In this document: one piece after another, positions 48,002 to 56,570 of the stretch | How positions within the stretch are numbered: the stretch's first letter is position 1 | How the letters are laid out: each line of letters opens with the position of its first letter | NCBI RefSeq assembly: GCF_000428905.1 | Contig: NZ_KE386816.1 | Location: forward strand, 276,924-340,923 | DNA length: 64,000 bases | Reading direction: 5' to 3' | Source of the DNA: Brumicola pallidula DSM 14239 = ACAM 615 | GTDB taxonomy: Bacteria; Pseudomonadota; Gammaproteobacteria; Enterobacterales; Alteromonadaceae | Made by a program: the position numbers and the translations under genes | The notes under the pieces: model-generated | What the model was told of the DNA's origin: nothing | The model's input: the letters and a program-made list of their open reading frames with translations, nothing else | Databases searched by the model: none

Positions 48002-48763
48002 GTGGATTTAGCAACCCTTATTGGTATGATTGGTGCCATAGGTTTTGTCTTAATGGCAATGATCCTAGGCGGTGATTTAGGGATGTTTTTCAACGTACCT
48101 GCAGTCTTTATTGTATTTGGCGGATCTACCTTTGTTGTGCTCTCACAGTATCCATTAGGTCAGTTTTTAGGTGCCGGCAAAGTTGCCGCAAAAGCCTTTA
48201 CTTTTAAGATCCAAAAACCCGAAGAACTCATTCAAAAAATCGTAGAAATGGCTGACGCAGCTCGCAAAGGAGGATTCTTAGCGTTAGAAGAGGCCGTCAT
48301 AGAAAACGCTTTTATGCAAAAAGGTGTCGATATGTTAGTAGATGGTCACGACGTTGAAGTGGTCAGAACCACAATGGGAAAAGATATTGCCAATACGAGC
48401 GAACGCCATGACGCGGGGTCGGTCATTTTTAGATCATTGGGTGATGTCGCGCCAGCGATGGGTATGATTGGGACTTTAGTCGGTTTGGTTGCTATGTTAT
48501 CCAACATGGATGACCCAAAAGCAATAGGCCCTGCGATGGCAGTTGCACTATTAACAACACTGTATGGTGCTTTTCTAGCTAATATTATCTGTTTACCTAT
48601 CTCTTTTAAACTGGGTGTGCGTGCAGCTGAAGAGAAACTGAATCAAAGTCTTATTCTCGACGGCATCTTGGGCATTGCCGATGGTCAAAATCCGCGTGTA
48701 ATTGAAGGTGTATTAAAAGGTTATATAGCGCAAGGTAAACGCGGTTCTGGAGAAACAGAGTAG
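48002..48763 (+). CDS. pomA: Flagellar motor stator protein PomA
   Basis: Stator subunit of the sodium-driven flagellar motor. GTG start. Four membrane segments are seen: residues about 3-25, 30-50 (with GGSTFVVLSQYPL), 150-170 (GDVAPAMGMIGTLVGLVAML) and 185-205. The 253-residue length matches Vibrio-type PomA rather than the longer proton-type MotA. One base overlaps pomB. Sodium use is inferred from similarity type, not proven. Confidence 0.92.
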   Translation: MDLATLIGMIGAIGFVLMAMILGGDLGMFFNVPAVFIVFGGSTFVVLSQYPLGQFLGAGKVAAKAFTFKIQKPEELIQKIVEMADAARKGGFLALEEAVIENAFMQKGVDMLVDGHDVEVVRTTMGKDIANTSERHDAGSVIFRSLGDVAPAMGMIGTLVGLVAMLSNMDDPKAIGPAMAVALLTTLYGAFLANIICLPISFKLGVRAAEEKLNQSLILDGILGIADGQNPRVIEGVLKGYIAQGKRGSGETE

Positions 48764-49689
48764 TGGATGACGATGAATGCCCAAAATGCCCCCCAAGAGG
48801 CCTACCTGCCTGGATGGGAACTTTTGCTGACTTGATGTCGTTGCTACTGTGCTTTTTCGTACTACTGCTTTCGTTTTCTGAAATGGACGTTAGAAAGTTT
48901 AAACAAATAGCGGGTTCAATGAAGTTTGCATTTGGTGTTCAAAATAAAATTGAGTTAAAAGACATTCCTAAAGGCACTAGTGTTATTGCGATGGAGTTTC
49001 GTCCAGGCAAACCCGATCCTACGCCTATTGAAACAGTGCAACAAATCACACAAGAAATTACCAAGCCGATGTTGAACTTTCAAGACGGCGAAGAAGACAG
49101 TGCCGGTGGAAGACAAAAACAACGCGGCACTTTTAGAGGTGGTCAGTCAGCGCAAACTGCAAGTCAAACTGCGGCAGCGGCAGCGTCCGCAGCGAGTAAT
49201 GCACAAACTGAGCAAAATACCAAGAAAATAGAAGATTTACTGCAAAAAGAAATCAAAGATGGCGCAGTTGATGTTGAAAACTTAGGACAACAAATTGTTA
49301 TTCGCATAAGAGAGAACGGATCTTTTTCAGCTGGTTCAGCATTTCTACAACCACAGTTTAAACCGGTCATTCGTGAAGTAGGTATTCTGCTAGCTGACAT
49401 GCCCGGCGAAATTGAGGTTACAGGACACAGCGATAACGTTCAAATTTCGAATGAGTTGTATCGTTCAAACTGGGATTTGTCTGCGCAAAGAGCGGTAGCT
49501 GTTGCAGAAGAATTACGCAAAGCACCCGGGTTCGATGAAGCTAGAATGAAAATAGTCGGCAAAGCATCTACACAGCCTATTGAGGCGGATGACACAACTG
49601 AGTCACGCAGCAGGAATAGACGTGTTGAAATATCGATCATGCAAGGCAAACCAAAATACTCAGATCCTATATCAGTTCTCGATAATTAG
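48763..49689 (+). CDS. pomB: Flagellar motor stator protein PomB
   Basis: Partner stator subunit that carries the ion-binding aspartate and anchors to peptidoglycan. GTG start at the pomA stop. The single membrane helix has Asp23 in GTFADLMSLLLCFFVLLL. A flexible linker, with an Ala/Gln/Ser-rich stretch near residues 125-150, leads to an OmpA-type domain (VTGHSDNVQIS, NWDLSAQRAVAVAEEL, NRRVEISI). 308 residues. Confidence 0.93.
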   Translation: MDDDECPKCPPRGLPAWMGTFADLMSLLLCFFVLLLSFSEMDVRKFKQIAGSMKFAFGVQNKIELKDIPKGTSVIAMEFRPGKPDPTPIETVQQITQEITKPMLNFQDGEEDSAGGRQKQRGTFRGGQSAQTASQTAAAAASAASNAQTEQNTKKIEDLLQKEIKDGAVDVENLGQQIVIRIRENGSFSAGSAFLQPQFKPVIREVGILLADMPGEIEVTGHSDNVQISNELYRSNWDLSAQRAVAVAEELRKAPGFDEARMKIVGKASTQPIEADDTTESRSRNRRVEISIMQGKPKYSDPISVLDN

Positions 49690-49699
49690 TTTCGCGACC

Positions 49700-49730
49700 A
49701 TTTAACCGTAAAACACTAACAGGGTTAAAT
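49700..49730. terminator. Hairpin between pomB and cfa
   Basis: ATTTAACC at 49700-49707 and GGTTAAAT at 49723-49730 form a perfect 8-bp stem over a 15-base loop in the 40-bp gap between the converging genes. It is a plausible shared transcript end, without a clear T-run. Confidence 0.45.
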
Positions 49731-50986
49731 TAAGAACGTTCTAAGTCAGCACGATAATGAGGTTTACTAATAACCAGTTGCACGGTGCTGATAGCCCTCT
49801 CCAAAAAACCGCCCTCGCAGTAGTTTAGATAATACTGCCACATGCGAGCGAAACGCTCATCGTAACCATCTTTTTCTAATGCTTCTTTGTTGTTATCGAA
49901 AGCGACATGCCAGTCATGTAGTGTTTTCGCATAATCCAGACCAATATCATGTAAGTCGCGAATGTTCATGTCAGTGCATTTCTTTAAAAACTTGTTAATA
50001 GCAAACTGCGACGGCAAAAAACCACCAGGGAATATATGCTTTTGAATAAAATCAACACTATTGGAGTAACTGTCGTAACGACGGTCATCAATGGTGATTG
50101 ATTGCAGTAACATCAGTCCATCTGGCTTTAATAACGAAGAGCACTTCTCAAAAAAGTTTGCTAAATAAGCTTTGCCGACGGCCTCAATCATTTCGATTGA
50201 TACCAATTTATCAAATTTACCTTCTAACAATCGGTAGTCTTTCTTCAATAAGGTAATTTTTTCATTGAGACCTTCGTTATCTACCCATTCTTGAGCATAT
50301 GCATATTGTTCATCAGAAATAGTGGTTGTAGTGACGTGACAACCATAATTTTTAGCCGCATAAATAGCTAAACCACCCCAGCCAGTGCCGATTTCGATCA
50401 AATGGTCTTTGGGTGTTAATTTTAGTTTATCGCAAATAGAGCGAAGTTTATTTTCTTGCGCTTCAGCTAAAGTTGCTTGTGGTGTTGGGTAAATTGCGGA
50501 GGAATACATCATCGACTGGTCTAAAAACTTAGTATACAACTTATTGCCCAGGTCATAATGCGCGGAAATATTCTTTTTCGCCTGATCTCGAGAGTTGCGA
50601 CGCATGAAATGTTGTATTTTCAATATGGGCATCGTGATCCACTTGAATTTGTTTTCCCATTCGTCCAAGGTACTTAAGTTGCGCGCAAAAATACGAATAA
50701 CGTTGGTTAAACTTGGTGTAGTCCACCATCCGTCAGTAAATGTCTCACCCGACGCCACGCTACCACCAAGTACTAAGCGCTTATAAGCCCGTGCATCGAT
50801 GATGTTTACTTCTGCATGCAAATCCTGATCTGGATTACCGCACTGCGCAACTAAGCGACCGTTTTCTTTCAATGTCAGATGGCCTTCAGGCATATTCTGC
50901 ATCGCTTTTACAAAAAGCTGACGATAAGTACGTTCCATAAATGTCATTGAATCGCCGTTTACTATTGTTTGTTCACTATGTGACAT
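49730..50986 (-). CDS. cfa: Cyclopropane-fatty-acyl-phospholipid synthase
   Basis: SAM-dependent enzyme adding a methylene bridge to unsaturated phospholipid acyl chains at the inner membrane. The SAM site is IEIGTGWGGLAIYAA near residue 195, preceded by NISAHYDLGNKLYTKFLD and followed by SIEMIEAVG; KHIFPGGFLPS is also typical. 418 residues. Last gene of the SnoaL-SDR-oxidase-DUF1365-cfa operon, 14 bp after the DUF1365 gene. Confidence 0.93.
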   Translation of the reverse strand: MSHSEQTIVNGDSMTFMERTYRQLFVKAMQNMPEGHLTLKENGRLVAQCGNPDQDLHAEVNIIDARAYKRLVLGGSVASGETFTDGWWTTPSLTNVIRIFARNLSTLDEWENKFKWITMPILKIQHFMRRNSRDQAKKNISAHYDLGNKLYTKFLDQSMMYSSAIYPTPQATLAEAQENKLRSICDKLKLTPKDHLIEIGTGWGGLAIYAAKNYGCHVTTTTISDEQYAYAQEWVDNEGLNEKITLLKKDYRLLEGKFDKLVSIEMIEAVGKAYLANFFEKCSSLLKPDGLMLLQSITIDDRRYDSYSNSVDFIQKHIFPGGFLPSQFAINKFLKKCTDMNIRDLHDIGLDYAKTLHDWHVAFDNNKEALEKDGYDERFARMWQYYLNYCEGGFLERAISTVQLVISKPHYRADLERS

Positions 50987-51000
50987 AATTCTTCCTTACT

Positions 51001-51759
51001 TCATGGATACATATAAATTGGCACGCGCTTGATAAATAACTTAAGAGCTTGCCAATAAATTCCAACAACCGTTTTTAAGGTCATACTAGGAATACTGAGT
51101 AAAGCGCCACGCAGTGTTTTAGTCGTTAAAGGCTGCCGTTGCATATCGAGTGCAGCTTCAAAATGTTTCTCTTGTTTTATACATGATAAATGCAATCTAA
51201 GATTTTTATCTGGTTGTTTAATTTTCCATCGGTACGTCATATCCATTGGATTAAACGGAGAAACATGGAATGCTTTATCGCAATCTGCCTGTTTTGCTAA
51301 GTCCACCAAATAGTGATGTCTTTTATTCCAAGGCGTATTGCTTACTTCAGCAAGCATATGGGTGTAAATACCTTTATCATTCTTTAAATAATAGAAGTTA
51401 GCAGGGCTAAAGTACCAACCAAATGTACGCACCTGACCTAAGAAAAAAACATCTCCGGTTAAGCTAGTTCCGTTTAATTCTGACATTCTTGCGAGTACTG
51501 AAGTTTCTAGTGATTCTTCTGGATCGCCTAAATAATCGTTACGCAAAAACCTTACTGCGCTAACGCCTTTGGGATGGTTTGAAAATCCTGTTATATCAGT
51601 ATTTAGTTGCTCTATTTCGCTCAGTTTTAACCAGTACAAATAAATTTTATAGCTAAAACGATGTACCTTGGGAACGAATCGCTGATGATGCACCATTCCG
51701 CTATATAGAGCTGATTCCACTTTAGAAGCGGGTGATATTGTTGTTTCTTGCATAGACAT
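51001..51759 (-). CDS. DUF1365 family protein
   Basis: Family of unknown function usually found beside amine-oxidase-like and Cfa genes. Features are SALYSGMVHHQRFVPKVHRFSYKIYLYWL at the N terminus, the FLGQVRTFGWYFSPANFYYLKN strand, EVSNTPWNKRHHYLV and the FHVSPFNPMDMTYRW motif. 252 residues; no clear signal peptide. The stop of the upstream oxidase gene touches its start. Its role in modified fatty-acid formation is inferred only from the context. Confidence 0.9.
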   Translation of the reverse strand: MSMQETTISPASKVESALYSGMVHHQRFVPKVHRFSYKIYLYWLKLSEIEQLNTDITGFSNHPKGVSAVRFLRNDYLGDPEESLETSVLARMSELNGTSLTGDVFFLGQVRTFGWYFSPANFYYLKNDKGIYTHMLAEVSNTPWNKRHHYLVDLAKQADCDKAFHVSPFNPMDMTYRWKIKQPDKNLRLHLSCIKQEKHFEAALDMQRQPLTTKTLRGALLSIPSMTLKTVVGIYWQALKLFIKRVPIYMYP

Positions 51760-53039
51760 TAGAGGCTAACACCAAAGCGTTTACAAACATCTAACGCACT
51801 GCGAACGCCATCTTCATGAAAACCGTTATACCAATATGCCCCGCAGAAATGAATACCTTCTTTGCCACATATTTCATCTCTGCGCTCTTGCGCCTTAACC
51901 ATCTTGGGACTGAATTGTGGATGCGCATAATGATAGGTGCCCAAAATTTTATCGGGTGATATCGCTTGGGTATTATTCAAGGTCACGCAAAACGTAGTGT
52001 CGCTTTTTAGGCATTGTAGAATGTTCATATTATAGGTGACTGCGGCAGGTCTGGATGCTTCTGTTCGAGCTCCTTCAATTTCGTAGTTCCAACTAGCCCA
52101 AGCGAGAGGGCGTGCTGGTAAAACCGAGGTATCTGTGTGCAATACAACCTCATTCATGGAGTAGGGGATAGCAGCTAGTATGTCACTATATGCAGATAAA
52201 TCGATATTTTCCTGAGCTTGCTCTGATAACATTCGCAATGCTTGATCACTATGGCAGGCGAAAATAACTTCATCAAAGGTCTCTTGGCTTTTTTGGCTAA
52301 CAATAACAAACTCGTTCTCTACTTTTACAACGCTTTTAACTGCATCGTTAAGACTGATTTTAGATATGAATGATTCTGTCAAAGGTCCCACATATTGGTT
52401 TGAACCGCCGATAATTGTAAACCACTGGGGTCTATTCGTGATATTCAAAAGACCATGATTATTAAAAAATTTCAAAAAGAAAGATAACGGAAAATTGGCC
52501 GACGCCTCCAAACTGGTTGACCATATCGCAGCGCACATCGGAAGAATATAGTTTTGCGTGAAAATCTCACTGAGTCCATGTTGAGCAATAAACGCCTGTA
52601 GCGTGATGTTATCGGTTTCTTTGTTTTCAGCGATATGCGCTTTACATAACTTGTTAAATTTGACTATGTCGAGCACTAAGCGCCAAAACGATGGGCGTAA
52701 AATATTTCGTCGCTGGGCAAACAAACTATTAATCGTATTACCATTATATTCCATCTTAGTTTTTAAATTTTTAACGCTAAAACTCATTTCAGTAGCTTGC
52801 GTGTCCACTTGTAAGGTTTGCATTAATTTGATGAAATTGGGGTATGTCCACTCGTTATAAACAATAAAACCGGTATCGATAGCATAGTGAGCGTTATTCA
52901 CCACTATATTCTTTGTTGCTGTGTGACCACCTATATAATCATTCGCCTCATATACCTTTATGTCATTCTCTTTATTTAGTAGGTAAGCTGAGGTCAGGCC
53001 TGAAATTCCAGTACCAATGATGGCAATTCTTTTGGTCAT
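51759..53039 (-). CDS. FAD-dependent amine-oxidase-like protein
   Basis: Predicted flavoprotein of the amine oxidase/phytoene-desaturase type. The FAD fold begins IAIIGTGISGLTSAYLLN and ends with a typical GIHFCGAYWYNGFHEDGVRSAL segment. The 426-residue length is normal for the proteins found next to DUF1365 and cfa. The substrate is unknown, but the context points to membrane fatty acids. It overlaps its neighbours by one base on both sides. Confidence 0.88.
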   Translation of the reverse strand: MTKRIAIIGTGISGLTSAYLLNKENDIKVYEANDYIGGHTATKNIVVNNAHYAIDTGFIVYNEWTYPNFIKLMQTLQVDTQATEMSFSVKNLKTKMEYNGNTINSLFAQRRNILRPSFWRLVLDIVKFNKLCKAHIAENKETDNITLQAFIAQHGLSEIFTQNYILPMCAAIWSTSLEASANFPLSFFLKFFNNHGLLNITNRPQWFTIIGGSNQYVGPLTESFISKISLNDAVKSVVKVENEFVIVSQKSQETFDEVIFACHSDQALRMLSEQAQENIDLSAYSDILAAIPYSMNEVVLHTDTSVLPARPLAWASWNYEIEGARTEASRPAAVTYNMNILQCLKSDTTFCVTLNNTQAISPDKILGTYHYAHPQFSPKMVKAQERRDEICGKEGIHFCGAYWYNGFHEDGVRSALDVCKRFGVSL

Positions 53040-53779
53040 TATGCGTTTTCTCTTTTTATTTTTGGTTGTTGTCGCATTTTGATACAGATTCGTTTTTGTA
53101 ATCCTTCGGGTAAAAAATTTAATAAGCGGACAATAAAGCTAAATCTTCTTGGGAAATAAACGTTAGAACGAGACGAAAAAATCCCTTTGAGCATATATTT
53201 AGCAGCAGCCTCTGCGCTGATGACCATAGGCATTGGAAAATCGTTTTTGTCTGTTAGTGGCGTTTTAACAAAGCCAGGAGTCAAGGTTTGTACCTGTATT
53301 CCTTTGTGTGCTAAGTCAACTTCAAAACTTTTTGCTATGTAGTTTAATGCCGCCTTGCTCGCACCATAAGCCTGGCTCTTTGGAAATGGAAGTAAGCGAG
53401 CTAAACTATCGACAAATACGATCTTATTGCCTCGCTTCAGCACTGGAATAAGTGCTGAGACAACGTTAATAACGCCAAATACATTGGCATCGAAGACGCG
53501 TTTGAACATGTCTGGTTCAACATCGTTAATCTCTACGTATTCACATGTACCGGCGTTTAACACTGCCATGTCACACTTAATATTTGCCAAAGCCGCTTTG
53601 GTTGCTTCCTCATCAGTGACATCAAAACGGCAGGTTGATATATTTTCAATCTGTGCAAGTTCGGCTAGTTTTTGTTCATTGCGGCCGCAAGCAATGACTG
53701 TATGTCCTGCTTTGGCACAGAGACTAGCAAGCGCTTCGCCAATCCCAGAGGTTGCGCCAGTAATAAGTATTGTTGCCAT
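53039..53779 (-). CDS. Short-chain dehydrogenase/reductase
   Basis: Classical SDR fold. The cofactor motif is LITGATSGIGEALASLC at the N terminus, the NAG motif appears as VLNAGTCEY, and the catalytic YxxxK is in AYGASKAALN. 246 residues, cytoplasmic. It shares one-base overlaps with the genes on both sides, so translation is coupled across the operon. The substrate is not predictable from sequence. Confidence 0.88.
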   Translation of the reverse strand: MATILITGATSGIGEALASLCAKAGHTVIACGRNEQKLAELAQIENISTCRFDVTDEEATKAALANIKCDMAVLNAGTCEYVEINDVEPDMFKRVFDANVFGVINVVSALIPVLKRGNKIVFVDSLARLLPFPKSQAYGASKAALNYIAKSFEVDLAHKGIQVQTLTPGFVKTPLTDKNDFPMPMVISAEAAAKYMLKGIFSSRSNVYFPRRFSFIVRLLNFLPEGLQKRICIKMRQQPKIKRENA

Positions 53780-54234
53780 TATACCAGTCTCCTTTTTATT
53801 CGTTTAATCACGCTTCCTAATAGCGGTACATTCTCGTATATCATCTGCCCCAAATCATAGTAATCGCGATGATATATTATTTTATTGTGCTCAATCTTCA
53901 ACTGAGTAATACCGTCAACTTGAATAGGCTGCCCTTGATTCATCCGGGCTGATGTAAATGCCATTTTCCAAGTAACAAAATAGCTTGGTATAGTGGTTAT
54001 GGTATTACTTTCGCTGTTGATCGAGGTTGTTTCTTCTATTGAGTGTATCGTAAATGTGCAATATTTAGCATTGCACAAAAGTTTACTGAAGTAACTCTCC
54101 ACTGCCGTAATGCCAGAATGCGCTGCAATTGGATCGATAAACGTGACATCACTGCTATAAATGTCTGCCAACTCTTCGACCTTCATCGATGCTAAGTCGG
54201 TATAGAAGGACTCAAATTTTCTAATTGCATCCAT
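53779..54234 (-). CDS. SnoaL-like/NTF2-fold protein
   Basis: First gene of the operon that ends in cfa. The 151-residue product resembles small NTF2-fold proteins: FYTDLASMKVEELADIYSSDVTFIDPIAA near the N terminus, a central ITTIPSYFVTWKMAFTS strand and a HRDYYDLGQMIYE end. Enzymatic or binding role unknown. A promoter resembling that of the ECF sigma gene lies upstream at 54265-54292. Confidence 0.8.
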   Translation of the reverse strand: MDAIRKFESFYTDLASMKVEELADIYSSDVTFIDPIAAHSGITAVESYFSKLLCNAKYCTFTIHSIEETTSINSESNTITTIPSYFVTWKMAFTSARMNQGQPIQVDGITQLKIEHNKIIYHRDYYDLGQMIYENVPLLGSVIKRIKRRLV

Positions 54235-54264
54235 ATACTGCTCATTTTTAAAATCTATAATTAG

Positions 54265-54292
54265 TCTACCTACATTAGCGTAGTTGGGATCA
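54265..54292 (-). promoter_or_regulatory. Possible ECF sigma (RpoE2/ChrR) promoter for the cfa operon
   Basis: On the minus strand TGATC (54288-54292), 17 bases, then GGTAGA (54265-54270). It resembles the TGATC-N16-CGTATA motif before the ECF sigma gene at 55120-55146 and lies about 30 bp before the SnoaL-like gene. ECF11 promoters known from other bacteria have a TGATC -35 element and a -10 element around CGTA. Confidence 0.5.
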
Positions 54293-54397
54293 AGAGATTA
54301 ATCGATTAAATGATTTTTAATTCAACGTCTTTTCGATCTATTTTATCATTATGGCGTAAATATTTTACTGTCAACTAAAATCGAGACCGTTTGTAAT

Positions 54398-54967
54398 ATG
54401 AAGTGCCCATTATTCCCATTATCTGCGCATATTCTACCTGAAGGTAGGATGGCACTGCGGATCTTTGAACCGCGCTACATACGGATGGTCAAAGAAGCGT
54501 GTGCGAAGGACGCTGGATTTGTTATTTGTATGCTTAACTCTAAAGGCAATCAGGAACAAAATACACATATATTCCCGACTGGAACATATTGCCGAGTCAT
54601 CGATTTTGACGTGTTAGAAGACGGCCTCTTAGGAGTCACCGTAGAGGGTGTCAACTGTGTATCTGTTAGTAACATAGAAACTGAAAAAGATGGATTACGC
54701 ATTGCAGATTGTGAGAATGTCGAAGTGTGGTCGTGTGATTTCGACATACAAGAAATCGCACCGATGAATGAAAGGCTGGGAGAAATTTTTGATACCTATG
54801 AAGAATTCAGGTCACTTTACGAACACGTGAAATTGGATGACCCTCTTTGGGTCATTAATAGATGGTTAGAATTGCTTCCGGTAGACGCAGAGCAGAAACA
54901 GCACTTTTTAGCACAAAAAGATTGTAAAAAAATAGTAGCGTATTTATCGGAGTTAATTAAATATTAA
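54398..54967 (+). CDS. Lon N-terminal domain (LON substrate-binding) protein
   Basis: Stand-alone LON substrate-binding domain without the AAA+ or protease parts. The N-terminal CPLFPLSAHILPEGRMALRIFEPRYIRMVKEA motif is typical, as are the FPTGTYCRVIDFD strand and the WVINRWLELLPV helix near residue 150. 189 residues. Such proteins are common next to RpoE/ChrR loci, and it is encoded between the ECF pair and the cfa operon; its role is unknown. Confidence 0.88.
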   Translation: MKCPLFPLSAHILPEGRMALRIFEPRYIRMVKEACAKDAGFVICMLNSKGNQEQNTHIFPTGTYCRVIDFDVLEDGLLGVTVEGVNCVSVSNIETEKDGLRIADCENVEVWSCDFDIQEIAPMNERLGEIFDTYEEFRSLYEHVKLDDPLWVINRWLELLPVDAEQKQHFLAQKDCKKIVAYLSELIKY

Positions 54968-55119
54968 TCAAACACATATTGAATAGTAATTGTGCATTAG
55001 CTTATAGACGCGTAAGTGCTTTAAGGTAACTGTGGCAAGGTAAATCGAATGCTGAAAGTACATTTGCAACCTTATTTTTTATTCAGTGCGGAAAAACACC
55101 CTATGATAATGTTTCTTTG

Positions 55120-55146
55120 TGATCTTTCTAAATCGCGAAACGTATA
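55120..55146 (+). promoter_or_regulatory. Possible ECF promoter upstream of rpoE2/chrR
   Basis: TGATC at 55120-55124, 16 bases, then CGTATA at 55141-55146, 31 bp before the sigma gene start. It fits the promoter type used by ChrR-linked sigma factors and suggests autoregulation. A related sequence lies before the divergent cfa operon. Confidence 0.6.
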
Positions 55147-55177
55147 CTATTGTATTGCATATCACAGGAAAACTTGA

Positions 55178-55792
55178 ATGCTTATCGGAATAACATTGGA
55201 AAATAACAAGCCAGACGTAAGAAAACCAAAAGATTGTGCTGCAGAAATGGCAGCACATTTGGACACGGTTGCCAAGGAACGTTGTAAAGCATCATTCGCA
55301 AAGATCTTTGGCTACTTCGCACCACGTCTCCGCTCATACGCGCTGAAACAAATGGGTAATGAAGCAATCGCGATGGAACTAGTGCAAGACACTATGTCCA
55401 ACGTGTGGCAAAAAGCACACCTCTTCAACGCTGAGAAGGGCTCCCCTTCGACGTGGATCTTTACGATAGCAAGAAACATCAGATTTGATATGTTGAGAAA
55501 ATTACAAAATCGTAAAGAAGATATTTGCTCAGATGACATGTGGCCGGTGTTGTGCGAGCAAACAGCTGACCCGAAAGAGAAGTCCTTAGAAGAGAAAGTG
55601 ACACTACAGCAAGTGGGAGAATTATTTAATTCACTTCCTGACAAGCAAAAGGCGGTCATTGAAGCAATATACATTGAAGGCAAATCACAACAAGAAGTGG
55701 CAGACGAGTTGAATATTCCACTCGGTACGGTAAAATCTCGCACGAGGTTAGCGCTACAGCGTTTAAAGGACATGTTGGAAACCCATGATTAA
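55178..55792 (+). CDS. ECF sigma factor (ChrR-linked, RpoE2-type)
   Basis: ECF sigma factor paired with a ChrR anti-sigma. Region 2 reads FGYFAPRLRSYALKQMGNEAIAMELVQDTMSNVWQKAHLFNAEKGSPSTWIFTIARNIRFDMLRK and region 4 includes AVIEAIYIEGKSQQEVADELNIPLGTVKSRTRLALQRL. 204 residues. The last 8 bp overlap chrR. In relatives such factors respond to singlet oxygen and control photolyase, Cfa and related genes. It is distinct from the rpoE at 16963. Confidence 0.9.
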   Translation: MLIGITLENNKPDVRKPKDCAAEMAAHLDTVAKERCKASFAKIFGYFAPRLRSYALKQMGNEAIAMELVQDTMSNVWQKAHLFNAEKGSPSTWIFTIARNIRFDMLRKLQNRKEDICSDDMWPVLCEQTADPKEKSLEEKVTLQQVGELFNSLPDKQKAVIEAIYIEGKSQQEVADELNIPLGTVKSRTRLALQRLKDMLETHD

Positions 55793-56453
55793 GTTTCATC
55801 CTTCAAACCAGCAGTTGAATACGTTTTCCAATGGCTTAATGGCGCCCGCTGAATCGCTCATTATATCGGCTCATTGTGATATGTGCATTCAATGTGCTAA
55901 CAAAGTAGTGCTTTATACCGAAGCCCACAGTGAAACGGTGTTCGATGAGAGTTCGCAGAGGTTGGACCCTAATTTATTTGGGACCATGCTGTCGCAAATT
56001 ACGTCTCAAGAAATTGATCGAGGTGCCGGCTCTGAACCAAAAAACAGTACGCTGGAACTAGACGGACGCAAATTCACGTTACCGCGCTCTCTAAATCGTT
56101 TTTCCGAGTCGATAGGAAATTGGTCTCACTTAGTTGGTAAGATTTGGCAGGCCCCTGTTAACATAGGGGGTGATACTGTAGCTAATTTCATTTTCATGGA
56201 AAAAGGTGGGGGCGTCCCTGAACATACTCACCGTGGTACCGAAATGACATTAGTGGTAAACGGTGAATTTAGTGATGGATTGGCCGACTACGATAGCGGT
56301 GATTTTATGGTGATGGATGGTAAAAATATTCATACGCCGTTAACTAAGTCCGACGAAGGTTGTTTAGTATTTAGCATCGTTGACGCGCCTCTGCACTTTA
56401 CATCTGGTTGGGCAAGGCTCATTAACCCGTTCAGTCATTTGTTTTTTAAATAA
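55785..56453 (+). CDS. chrR: ChrR-type zinc anti-sigma factor with cupin domain
   Basis: Anti-sigma factor that holds the ECF sigma factor until released by oxidative stress. The zinc site of the anti-sigma domain is seen in HCDMCIQC (residues about 31-38), with an upstream His at residue 5. The C-terminal half is a cupin with a HTHRGTEMTLVVNGEF strand and further metal ligands. 222 residues. It overlaps the sigma gene, and a terminator follows. Confidence 0.92.
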   Translation: MIKFHPSNQQLNTFSNGLMAPAESLIISAHCDMCIQCANKVVLYTEAHSETVFDESSQRLDPNLFGTMLSQITSQEIDRGAGSEPKNSTLELDGRKFTLPRSLNRFSESIGNWSHLVGKIWQAPVNIGGDTVANFIFMEKGGGVPEHTHRGTEMTLVVNGEFSDGLADYDSGDFMVMDGKNIHTPLTKSDEGCLVFSIVDAPLHFTSGWARLINPFSHLFFK

Positions 56454-56502
56454 TTATATTAGGTAAACGACACTCCCAATCAAGCATCGGTTTTTATGAT
56501 GT

Positions 56503-56531
56503 AAAAAGCACGCATTATGCGTGCTTTTTTT
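56503..56531 (+). terminator. Intrinsic terminator after chrR
   Basis: GCACGCA (56508-56514) and TGCGTGC (56518-56524) form a perfect stem over a three-base loop, extended by five A-T pairs and followed by a T-run. A strong terminator 50 bp after the chrR stop. Confidence 0.9.
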
Positions 56532-56570
56532 GTTTCCGAGCTTCGCTTTAAATAGCGAAAAGCATCTTAT

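Noticed and set aside
47817..48011. Open frame of 64 codons just before pomA
   Set aside because: It overlaps the sigma-28 promoter and the pomA start, shows no family features, and appears to be chance.
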